Shown piece by piece: positions 32,730-42,020 of a stretch of 64,000 bases of DNA; position 1 is the stretch's first letter; each line of letters begins with the position of its first letter. The stretch covers positions 596,706-660,705 of the forward strand of contig SCFE01000041.1 in assembly GCA_004352715.1 (NCBI GenBank), read 5' to 3'. The notes beneath the pieces were generated by a model, which saw only the letters and a program-made list of their open reading frames with translations, was not told the DNA's origin and ran no database searches. The position numbers and the translations under genes were made by a program. Source of the DNA: Hofstenia miamia (Eukaryota; Xenacoelomorpha; Acoela).

Positions 32730-33860
32730 GTACAAACCCTACGCGACAAGCTCATAGCAGGAGGAAACGCCGAATGCGTGTTTATTGACGGGAAACTGAC
32801 AATCACTGACATCTTTATGCGCGGACTCCCGATTCACCAACAGCTGGAAACGATACAAGAAAGACTATCCGCCCTACAGCCCCGCGTCCTTATTCTCTTT
32901 CAGGCGGCCNNNNNNNNNNNNNNNNNNNNNNNNNNNNNNNNNNNNNNNNNNNNNNNNNNNNNNNNNNNNNNNNNNNNNNNNNNNNNNNNNNNNNNNNNNN
33001 NNNNNNNNNNNNNNNNNNNNNNNNNNNNNNNNNNNNNNNNNNNNNNNNNNNNNNNNNNNNNNNNNNNNNNNNNNNNNNNNNNNNNNNNNNNNNNNNNNNN
33101 NNNNNNNNNNNNNNNNNNNNNNNNNNNNNNNNNNNNNNNNNNNNNNNNNNNNNNNNNNNNNNNNNNNNNNNNNNNNNNNNNNNNNNNNNNNNNNNNNNNN
33201 NNNNNNNNNNNNNNNNNNNNNNNNNNNNNNNNNNNNNNNNNNNNNNNNNNNNNNNNNNNNNNNNNNNNNNNNNNNNNNNNNNNNNNNNNNNNNTTTCAGG
33301 CGGCCGGAGATCTCATGTGGATCAACAATATTGAGACGATCACCCGCTACTACGACGTCACTAAGCGGATAGAGATAATTACAATGATTCGAGCTAATGT
33401 TTCAGATCCGGAAGAGATGACACTGAGCCAAGTCCAGGAGTACTGCTCCCTGTTCGTAGACCACGCCACCACCATGGGATCCCTCCGCCAAGTTTTTCTG
33501 CACTTTTACCTGGACACCGAGATAAGTGCCGACAACGCGCACACCTCAGACACGGATGCTACAATGACACTTATGATTGCGCTGAAAGGCCTGAGGCTCT
33601 ACGAACGATTCTACGATATGTTCACTAGGCGGCTAAATAACCTACGAAGAAATTGCCCAGTCAGTGATCAGATGCCCAACATCAAGTTCCTCCGATTGAA
33701 AGACAAAGTGATCACGCAGAGGGAAGTACTAATGCAACTGACTCGCGAATCTAGTTACTCCGAGGTCATGACATGGGACGACGAGCTCGCAGCGAAGATG
33801 ATCGTAGATACTCAAAGCATCGTTTCTGGGCCGGCCCTCCAGTTACTAGCCGAAAATTAA
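32730..33860 (+). pseudogene. Long unfamiliar reading frame of the LTR element, part 2
   Basis: A second frame is open from 32730 to TAA at 33858-33860 and overlaps the end of part 1, so a frameshift (programmed or mutational) joins them. It begins VQTLRDKLIAGGNAE and includes PRVLILFQAA just before the 384-N gap. After the gap it is helix-rich, with MTLSQVQEYCSLF, GSLRQVFLHFYLD and ERFYDMFTRRL. No known family is recognised. The putative donor GTGAGT at 32726 and acceptor-like TTCTCTTTCAG at 32893-32903 do not restore a common frame if spliced, so an intron is not favoured. The frame ends four bases before the purine tract of the LTR. Confidence 0.5.
32910..33293. other. 384-N gap flanked by identical 12-mers
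   Basis: The 12 bases before the gap (TTTCAGGCGGCC, 32898-32909) equal the 12 bases after it (33294-33305). The reading frame is the same on both sides. This pattern suggests the two contig ends overlap and the gap may be artificial. Confidence 0.8.
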
Positions 33861-33863
33861 TTT

Positions 33864-33877
33864 GAGCAAGGGGGGCG
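33864..33877 (+). promoter_or_regulatory. Polypurine tract before the 3' LTR
   Basis: GAGCAAGGGGGGCG lies just after the stop codon at 33860 and just before TGTAGAG. This is the position and composition expected for the plus-strand primer of an LTR retroelement. Confidence 0.65.
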
Positions 33878-34395
33878 TGTAGAGTCACTTGGGGAATTTT
33901 GTGCTTTTTATATCTTTTGATTTCAATTTAAATCCACTGTATTTTGACGTCACTATGACGTTTCAAGTCATTTTCGAGATTAGTTTTGTTGCTACTAGTT
34001 TTGTGTCCCCTCGTCGGTGCTTTTGTTTTGCTCAAATTTAATTTACGAGGGAAAATTATTACGAGCATGTTAAACTATGTTGAATATCAATTATTGTAAA
34101 CAAAGGCAGGTAAAACTGAATCTTTTGGTATATAAACTGAGAAAACTGTAGCGAATGTTCAATAGACTTTGTCTACTCTTAACTGCCATTCTTACCGTTG
34201 TATCTTTTATTTATCTATTATCTCAAATGAAATCTATTGCTTAAGACCAGCGACAATTCGGGAGTGCTTTCATTAGCACTGGGCGACAAGTTGCTTCTGG
34301 GGATCTTTCGACTTCCCAGTCCGAATTGTGGTTCATTAAGTTATGTATACGGTTACGTATAAGGAAATAATAAATCTCTCGTTCGTATTTCAACA
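33878..34395 (+). repeat. Putative 3' LTR
   Basis: Begins TGTAGAGTCA after the polypurine tract and ends TTTCAACA, giving TGT...ACA ends over 518 bp. Contains a TATA box (TATATAAA, about 34128-34136) and an AATAAA signal at 34369-34374 in the expected order. A hairpin-rich GC patch lies between (34250-34330). No 5' LTR copy is visible for comparison; the right boundary is an inference. Confidence 0.55.
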
Positions 34396-34665
34396 CGTAC
34401 AGGCACTTATAAAACCATACACTGTGATGATACCATGCCGTTGGCTAGCACGAATATCTGGCAATTACAGATTATTTAATAGTGAGCTGAGAGATAACAA
34501 TGAAAATGAGAGTTGTATTTTTGAAGTGAGATAGAAATTAAGCAAGTGAGACAGATAGGGTAGCACCAGTCAATAGGTTAAGCACTTTACTTCTGGATGT
34601 TCCGCTCCGGCTGGAAGCCATAGGAATTGGTCATCTTGGTTCTTACCTAAAAGTAGTTCTGTTAC
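34396..34665. other. hAT interior after the LTR, with SINE-like patch
   Basis: Non-coding. GTCAATAGGTTAAGCAC followed by CTCCGGCTGGAAGCC at about 34570-34620 resembles the SINE-like repeat at 10806-11005. Confidence 0.35.
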
Positions 34666-35665
34666 NNNNNNNNNNNNNNNNNNNNNNNNNNNNNNNNNNN
34701 NNNNNNNNNNNNNNNNNNNNNNNNNNNNNNNNNNNNNNNNNNNNNNNNNNNNNNNNNNNNNNNNNNNNNNNNNNNNNNNNNNNNNNNNNNNNNNNNNNNN
34801 NNNNNNNNNNNNNNNNNNNNNNNNNNNNNNNNNNNNNNNNNNNNNNNNNNNNNNNNNNNNNNNNNNNNNNNNNNNNNNNNNNNNNNNNNNNNNNNNNNNN
34901 NNNNNNNNNNNNNNNNNNNNNNNNNNNNNNNNNNNNNNNNNNNNNNNNNNNNNNNNNNNNNNNNNNNNNNNNNNNNNNNNNNNNNNNNNNNNNNNNNNNN
35001 NNNNNNNNNNNNNNNNNNNNNNNNNNNNNNNNNNNNNNNNNNNNNNNNNNNNNNNNNNNNNNNNNNNNNNNNNNNNNNNNNNNNNNNNNNNNNNNNNNNN
35101 NNNNNNNNNNNNNNNNNNNNNNNNNNNNNNNNNNNNNNNNNNNNNNNNNNNNNNNNNNNNNNNNNNNNNNNNNNNNNNNNNNNNNNNNNNNNNNNNNNNN
35201 NNNNNNNNNNNNNNNNNNNNNNNNNNNNNNNNNNNNNNNNNNNNNNNNNNNNNNNNNNNNNNNNNNNNNNNNNNNNNNNNNNNNNNNNNNNNNNNNNNNN
35301 NNNNNNNNNNNNNNNNNNNNNNNNNNNNNNNNNNNNNNNNNNNNNNNNNNNNNNNNNNNNNNNNNNNNNNNNNNNNNNNNNNNNNNNNNNNNNNNNNNNN
35401 NNNNNNNNNNNNNNNNNNNNNNNNNNNNNNNNNNNNNNNNNNNNNNNNNNNNNNNNNNNNNNNNNNNNNNNNNNNNNNNNNNNNNNNNNNNNNNNNNNNN
35501 NNNNNNNNNNNNNNNNNNNNNNNNNNNNNNNNNNNNNNNNNNNNNNNNNNNNNNNNNNNNNNNNNNNNNNNNNNNNNNNNNNNNNNNNNNNNNNNNNNNN
35601 NNNNNNNNNNNNNNNNNNNNNNNNNNNNNNNNNNNNNNNNNNNNNNNNNNNNNNNNNNNNNNNNN
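34666..35665. other. Assembly gap (1000 N, nominal size)
   Basis: Exactly 1000 N inside the hAT element. The true length is unknown. Confidence 0.95.
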
Positions 35666-36000
35666 CTGTTGCCACATTTGTGATCAATGACCTCCGTCAT
35701 TCTCTCTCTGGCGCCAGTGCCGAGAAACTTATATTTGCAAAACGGAATTCAAGCTTTATATTTTGATTTGTATTTTTATATTTTGTTGTTATCTAATAAT
35801 GGTTGCAACACTGTGCGCGGCGCGAAAACAATAATAATTCCGGACGTAAAAAATTCTATATTATTTTACTTGATTCAATCTGACTCGCCTGTCAGCTACT
35901 TGGGACTGCTCGACTCGAGATTCGACTCGACTCGCGAGTTGACTCTCTGATTCGACTCGACTCGACTCGAACCTGAGTTTACCCGACTCGCAGGGCCCTA

Positions 36001-36008
36001 ACTTAACT
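36001..36008 (+). repeat. Right 8-bp target-site duplication (ACTTAACT)
   Basis: Exact copy of 29134-29141, directly after the right hAT terminus CAGGGCCCTA. Confidence 0.93.
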
Positions 36009-37225
36009 CCATCCTCGAAAATTCTTCAAATGAGTTTTTCCAGATCAACAATTCCAATTTTGATATACTTGATATTATTGATGGTAAGCAAGAAAACCCA
36101 CCACTATATAGATACAGTGATTACGTTAAATTACAGATTCCTAAAGATTTTGTCATTATAAAATGTTTAATTGATAGGAAGGAATGTAAAGATGAGTGGC
36201 TTAAGCCACTACCAACAGAAACGTATGGAATGTGTTATCTTTTGACTCGATATCAAAATCAACTATCAAACTTCTACTCTGGATCTGTGTTTGGAATAAA
36301 ACTACTTTTAAGCATTGATTTGGATGGTCGTATACCAATTCCTATTGCATTTAATGGAGTCAAAATAACTTTAATGCATTCGGGATTTCCTCTTAATCCT
36401 GATATAGAAGGGTTTGAGGTTTCAGCAGGAAGAAAAGTTACAGCTTCCGTTAAACTCATTCAATCAACTGCGAAACCAAGTAAAGGCCTTAAATGTAATG
36501 AAGAACCTTTAAATACTAAGATATCACCCTTTCAAAATGATAGTTTTCTTCCTTTTATATCCAAAAAAGGAAATACATCATCTATATATAATTCATTAGA
36601 GTGGTGTTACTATCATTGTCAACATACTCTTAGCATTACGATGTGTAACTGTTCTTCAATAATATACTTTGATCATCGGGAATGTCTAAATACGTCTAAA
36701 ACTATTGAATGTGTACGAAGTATTTCCAGCTACAGAAAGTTAATTAGTAGCTGTTACTATGAAAATTGCAAAATGCCTTGCAATGTTTATAAGTATGAGA
36801 AAATCATCAATTCTATAGATTTTGAATCAGCGGAATTTATACCTTATGTGATAGCAAAAAAGAATTCGCATAATAGTATCTATTTACGAAATGTTAAAAA
36901 GATGCTTCCGGATAACTTTTACAATCTTTCAAAAGAACAACAACTCCTGAACCTTGAAGCAGTCTTCAACTACCATAAGAAACAACTGGTCTATGTCCAT
37001 ATATTTTTAGAGACTAGTTGGCTAACCATTTTTGAATATGATTTAAGAGTTTCTTTTAGTAATGTAATCAGTGATATTGGAGGGATTGCTGGTCTTATCA
37101 TGGGAGCAAGTGCGATCACGTTTTTTGAAATCGTCGAGACTTTGGCAGTACTAGTAAAGTTGTTATTTAAGAAGTTTATCAGAAGGAATAGCAATGGTGC
37201 TTCAAAGGTGATGGCATGGAAGTAA
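36009..37225 (+). pseudogene. DEG/ENaC channel copy 2, 3' part
   Basis: Continues the frame of 28823-29141 (split codon for Ser) through the ectodomain and TM2 to TAA at 37223-37225. It shows the same landmarks as copy 1: PPLYRYSDYVK, CYYHCQHTLSITMCNCSSII, CKMPCNVY. SDIGGIAGLIMGAS follows, with the GAS selectivity filter near 37101-37109 and the Glu of TM2. There is no stop or shift anywhere in this part, so its only visible lesion is the hAT insertion. An internal ATG at 36230 could start only a truncated protein lacking TM1. Confidence 0.88.
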
Positions 37226-38367
37226 TAACATAGATGCAAGCTACCAATCGAGATTATTTGCTAAAAATGGACTGTTTTCTGTATATTGCATGAATTGATA
37301 TTATTAGTTTTTCTAAAATACAAAATTTTGAAAGTTGTATACTATGCTTATCCGGCTTCCGGCATGCAATTGCTTCTTCATTACTTATATTTCAAAGGCC
37401 AAGCAAGCACTATCTCCTAAAAAGTATTTCTAAAATTATAGCTTTAAGCTTTGATTTGATAAAAGCACAATTTATATAGCGTATGTTCAACAGTACTCAA
37501 AAGAAATAATTCATATATTATCACAAATGGTGTGAAGTAGAGTATTTTGTGCATTCAATTATAATTGCAATTTGCCATCAATGTTGCTTTGATTTACCCT
37601 AAGACAAGTAAACAAGTAAACCCAAGACCAACTACAAAAATTTTCTTTGTGCTTTGTCTCTAAAGAAGAAGTTAACAGTAATGCCATTGCCTGACCTTAC
37701 TTTCTATGAATATAGATGACTAGTGAAATATGATTGTACCAAATATTTTCTTTGAGCAGCCTACCATGACTTTGTCACTATAGGGATATCTTTTGCCAGA
37801 CATATATTCAATATAAAAAAGTTCTTTTAAACACAGGACATAACATTGCAACGCTCTGATATGTTATCAAAGGCATTGAAATACGTGCATGTGTGAGGTT
37901 CCAAATAATTGAAATGTCGTTCTGAAATAGAGCAAATTTATAATGCACATTACATGTGAGAGACAGGAAGGTAGCCAAGGGGCATGAGAGTTTGAATATC
38001 CCCGATCACTTAAAAACCTACAAATTTATTTTATTTACAAAAATATTTGAACTATCTTATGATAAATTTTGTTTCATTAATTGCGGGAACGAAGTATTAA
38101 TTATTTTCAACGATATTTTTTAATACTTTCGTAAAATTATGGAATAATCTCGATAAGAACACTGGATCAGAAAATATTCTCAATTGCTTAAAAAGAAAGT
38201 GATTAACCATTTCAAAACTATTTCAACAAGGAATTATCTTACCAGTCAAAGAATTGCTTTGTTAATTAAAAAACTATATCGTCTTCGCTTATCAATTAAA
38301 AATTAATGACAAAGAATTTAACTAAGATGATTTTCTACATGTAAAAAGAAATAATAAGCAATTATAT
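37226..38367. other. 3' flank of DEG/ENaC copy 2, no gene seen
   Basis: AT-rich spacer up to the mariner remnant. No structured repeat identified. Confidence 0.45.
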
Positions 38368-38949
38368 ACAGTCTGTCCCATAAGTTACAACGACTTCTAT
38401 AAAAAGAAAACAAGGTAAAGAAAATATATATTTCAAAACTTTATTGTAACGATTACGTAATTTCTAACAATTATTCTAGGGAACATGTAAAAAATTAATC
38501 ATAAGGATCAACTTGAAGGCCTCCTAGTTCAATAAACAATCGCATTCGTCTGAACGTTCTGTCAATGATTTTTCGGAAAGTTTCAACTGGAAATCGCATA
38601 AATTCGTCTTGAATAACGCCTTTCAGGTCTTCTTTGTTTTGTGCTTTTCTTGCTACGATTCTAGGCTTTAGCCGACCCCATAACACGTTATCACAGGACG
38701 AGAGGTCAGGACTACGTGCTGGCCAAGGAATCGGTTAAATTTGCCAACCCATCGATCCTGAAAGGTATCTGTTAAGAAATTACGAGTTGCTATGGCGATA
38801 TGTGCAGGAGCACCATCTGTTAGAAATGTGATGATAATAATATCTGTCTTGCTTGAAGAGCAGGAATAAATTCATTTCTTAACATCTGACATAGACCTAG
38901 AATTATCATTAATAAAAAGTCGTCGTAACTTATGGGGATTTTTTACTAT
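38368..38949 (-). mobile_element. Deleted mariner-like element with transposase C-terminus
   Basis: Inverted CCCATAAGTTACAACGACTT (from 38378) and CCCATAAGTTACGACGACTT (complement, ending near 38937) mark the ends. The minus strand between them encodes the C-terminal part of a Tc1/mariner-type transposase: TDGAPAHIAIATRNFL (second catalytic Asp), DRWVGKF, then WPARSPDLSSCDNVLWG in another frame (third acidic position). The last 63 codons (38495-38686) are open to a TAA. The N-terminal DNA-binding half is missing and frames are broken, so it is a dead internal-deletion copy. Confidence 0.8.
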
Positions 38950-40353
38950 TTTCCTATTAAAAATAAATAAGTAAATATTTGAAGAGATATCACAAGGACT
39001 TTCCATTTAAATATTGCCTTGCAATTGTGTTTACAAATTAAGAAAATAGAGTCTTTAAACTGTACTGCACTCTTCAGAAACAACCAATGACTTTACTTTT
39101 TTGCTATTTTCCTGTTAAAAAATTCCTTGAGAAGGTCCCCAATGTACTTATTAGGTCTCATATAATATTATTTCCATACCCACTCTGCAAAAATACATCA
39201 TGATTTAATTTATTAAAAGCTACCAAAATACACACAAATTTTTCATGCCTTCTTCTAAGTAAACTGACGCAATAATGTTTCATTTTATTAATACCCGACA
39301 AATCTCACCGGCACTATAAAGCCACACCAAATTGGATATCATGCAAAAATCACTAAAAAAATTGTTTTTAGGTCAGGATCTAACGCACTACAATTTTGAA
39401 AAGCTTAGCAAAATTATTCACATCGTGTAAATATGGCTAAAAAGTCCATCAGTTGTTAATATTTTCAAGTAATCAAAATTTAACCACTTGGTATTGGGCA
39501 TCAAAATACATCATAATTTTATCAAAACAAGCTTTGAGTTGATAATTCATTAGGCCTACCCAAAAGTTTGATAAATTTAAAGTTAATCCAGTTAGAGAAA
39601 TTAATATAAACCAAGGCGATACTAGATATAAACAAAGTAAAAAGTTGAGCTAATGCCTAAAAGGGCATCTTTGGTATCTCACCTAGACGCAAAGATGCAT
39701 GCAGGATAAGTGCAATGAGAGAAGAAATGTTTATGAAGGACGTGCTTTTGATCTTTGATGGTATCATATTTGTTAATGGTGGCATCTAGATCGACTTTTC
39801 GAATCTAATACGCAATAGTATAAGTAGTATTTATTAAATAAGTTGCGACTGTACTCACTGGTTGAATGCCTTAACTATATTAATAATTCAACTTTGAGCA
39901 GACAGTAATGAGCCAATCTAATTTTATTCCAATAATAAATTTCATTTTTTAATATTTATTATTTCATATCAATGAGACGTCTGCACATAGAAATTTGAGA
40001 CTTGTTAGGCCAGGTTTGAAATCTCATACCCATTGTCAACATTGATTGATACTTCTTCAACTCTAAGGTTGCAATATAAAACAATTTCAATATTATAATA
40101 TTGCATATCAATGTAAAATTTTAGCTAAGAAAAAAAGATTGAGAAAGGGTAAGTCTAAAAAATATTATTATAATATGATTACATGATGTATATATTCTTA
40201 TATTTTCAAGAACAAGAAAGATGAGAACTTTACGCGCAGATCTCATCTGATCAAAAATTTTATAATCCCATACGAAGTTCAAATTAAATATTCTAAGTTT
40301 AAAAATATGGACTGAGAATGTATCACTGTGATGCAAATACTTATACACTATTT

Positions 40354-40513
40354 CAGCACTGCTTGGAAATAGTCGGCTTCTTCTATATGTAATTGTCAAC
40401 TTCTAATACGAAAATACATTTTTGATTGGCCGGATGCGGTTTTTATTGACAAAACACTCCGCGCAATTTTGATTATGAGTGGAAATATTGATAATTGTGA
40501 AAAAAAACTCTAT
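40354..40513 (+). repeat. Diverged repeat, copy 1 (unclassified)
   Basis: Starts CAGCACTGCTTGGAAATAGT and aligns with 41874-42020. Shared blocks are CGGCTTCTT, TTTATTGACAAAA and GAGTGGAAAT/GAGCGGAAAT. No TIR and no coding signal. Confidence 0.6.
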
Positions 40514-41873
40514 CAATTAATTTTTTGGTTCTTAAAATATTCATAATGTATTGTATAGATTTTAGAATTTGCTTTTCCCGTGATCTTTCCTTATTAATAA
40601 TTTTTTCCAAAAAACCACTGCAATTCTAATATGAACTGGCGTTCTTTCACTATGAAAACAGAAAAACATAAACAATGATAGGTTCATCAATGGCATAGTA
40701 GTTTTATCTCTAAATGAATTTACAACAACTTTTGCAATATTTTGCTTTCGCTTTATTGATTAATTCCCAAACAGTTTTTCATGGAAAATTTATATTAAAA
40801 AAATTATTGCTCTAACATGTGATTTTCAATTTCAGTAAGTATAGTATTTCATTAATTATAATGTATTGTCTATTAACAAGAGAATGTAACATGCATAACA
40901 ACCTAACATTTGAATAAGCCAATGCGTCATTAAAACAAACTGTTCTGATGAAATCTATGCCATTCTGTATACTAAGTAGAAGCCAAAATTGTGTGGGTCC
41001 ATTACGTGGAATTAACCTTATGTTTATTTTTGAGTTCCAATAGTGTGTTTAATTGCGGCTTGATATAACTTACAGACATGGAGCACTATGATTATTATAT
41101 AATCACATTTCATTAGACATGAAGACATTTCTGCTCTGTAAGATAGTAAGCAAATCTGAGGCAGGGGAACGTTCTGTCCTCTGGGTGCGCTCCTGCCTTC
41201 AGCATAAGCTGGTGTAGCAAAGTACAAGGCTCAATTTTCATAATTTATTTTATAATGATAAAAAATTTGATTAAAAAATTAAAGCAGTTCCTTTCCTTTG
41301 AAATACCTGCGATTCTTGCAAATTTCATTAACACAGTTTAAAGTGTAAATGTTAGTATTATTTTGTAAAATTTTACCATTTTTTTTGCAAAGGATAGTAA
41401 ATACTTACAAAAATTATTTTTATATCAACATTTTGTAATTTCAAGAAGGTTTGAGCAATTGAGATCAAACAAAAAAGCTAAAGGCAAAAATATTATATCC
41501 CCTAAGTTGAAACAACTTAGGAAATATATATGACAACGATAACTCTACAAATTTTCTAAAAATAAACTTTAATTTTAAATTTGAAATATTAAGAAACTTT
41601 TAAAGGTATCATTTTTTAGAAGTGCCGAATATCATTGTACTTAACTCTTATAGCGATTTAAACTATCTGTATTTTGAAGTCGCATAATATTGATGAATAA
41701 ATTATTTTCAAATTTCATTTTATTTGTATATTATAATTTATATAAAGTTGGAACTTTGAGAATGGCCTTTTGAGTAGCCTTCCTGCTTTTAAAAGTGTCA
41801 CGACCAAAGAAGATGTGAGGCTGTAATTTAATTAATTGTTTTTTCAAATACGAATATAATACCACAAAAACCT

Positions 41874-42020
41874 CAGCACTTCTTGAAGATAGACGGCTTC
41901 TTATGTATAATTATCAATCCACGGAAAAGAAATTCTCTTTCTGATTGAACTGATGAGGTCTTTATTGACAAAATACTTTGATTGTGAGCGGAAATTGAAA
42001 ATTTTTCCGTCAGAACTCCA
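41874..42020 (+). repeat. Diverged repeat, copy 2 (unclassified)
   Basis: Starts CAGCACTTCTTGAAGATAGA and follows the same order of blocks as 40354-40513, in the same orientation. Confidence 0.6.

Larger units (their letters stand above)
30207..34395 (+). mobile_element. LTR retroelement (5' end in gap) with atypical internal frames
   Basis: A GC-richer block in an AT-rich genome. Long reading frames end at 33860, followed by a purine tract (GAGCAAGGGGGGCG, 33864-33877) and a putative LTR starting TGTAGAG. It lies between the subterminal regions of the hAT element. The visible internal 3.65 kb shows no aspartic protease (DTG/DSG), no RT YxDD box, no RNase H and no integrase HHCC/DDE. Either pol lies in the upstream gap and this is a third, env-position frame, or the element is a non-autonomous derivative with unfamiliar genes. 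The base composition contrast suggests a recent arrival. Confidence 0.6.
29142..36000. mobile_element. hAT-type DNA transposon inside DEG/ENaC copy 2
   Basis: Starts TAGGGCCCTGCGAG and ends with its perfect 14-bp inverse complement, CTCGCAGGGCCCTA, flanked by exact 8-bp duplications. Both subterminal regions (29160-29206 and 35905-35975) are packed with CGAGT/GACTC pentamers in opposite orientation, likely transposase-binding arrays. Two nominal 1000-N gaps (29207-30206, 34666-35665) hide part of the interior, so true length and any transposase gene are unknown. It carries an LTR element (30207-34395). TAGGG termini plus 8-bp duplication place it in the hAT superfamily. Confidence 0.88.

Noticed and set aside
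32726-32903. GTGAGT donor and TTCTCTTTCAG acceptor suggesting an intron in the LTR element
   Set aside because: Removing this stretch does not bring the flanking frames together, and the intervening sequence itself looks coding in the downstream frame.
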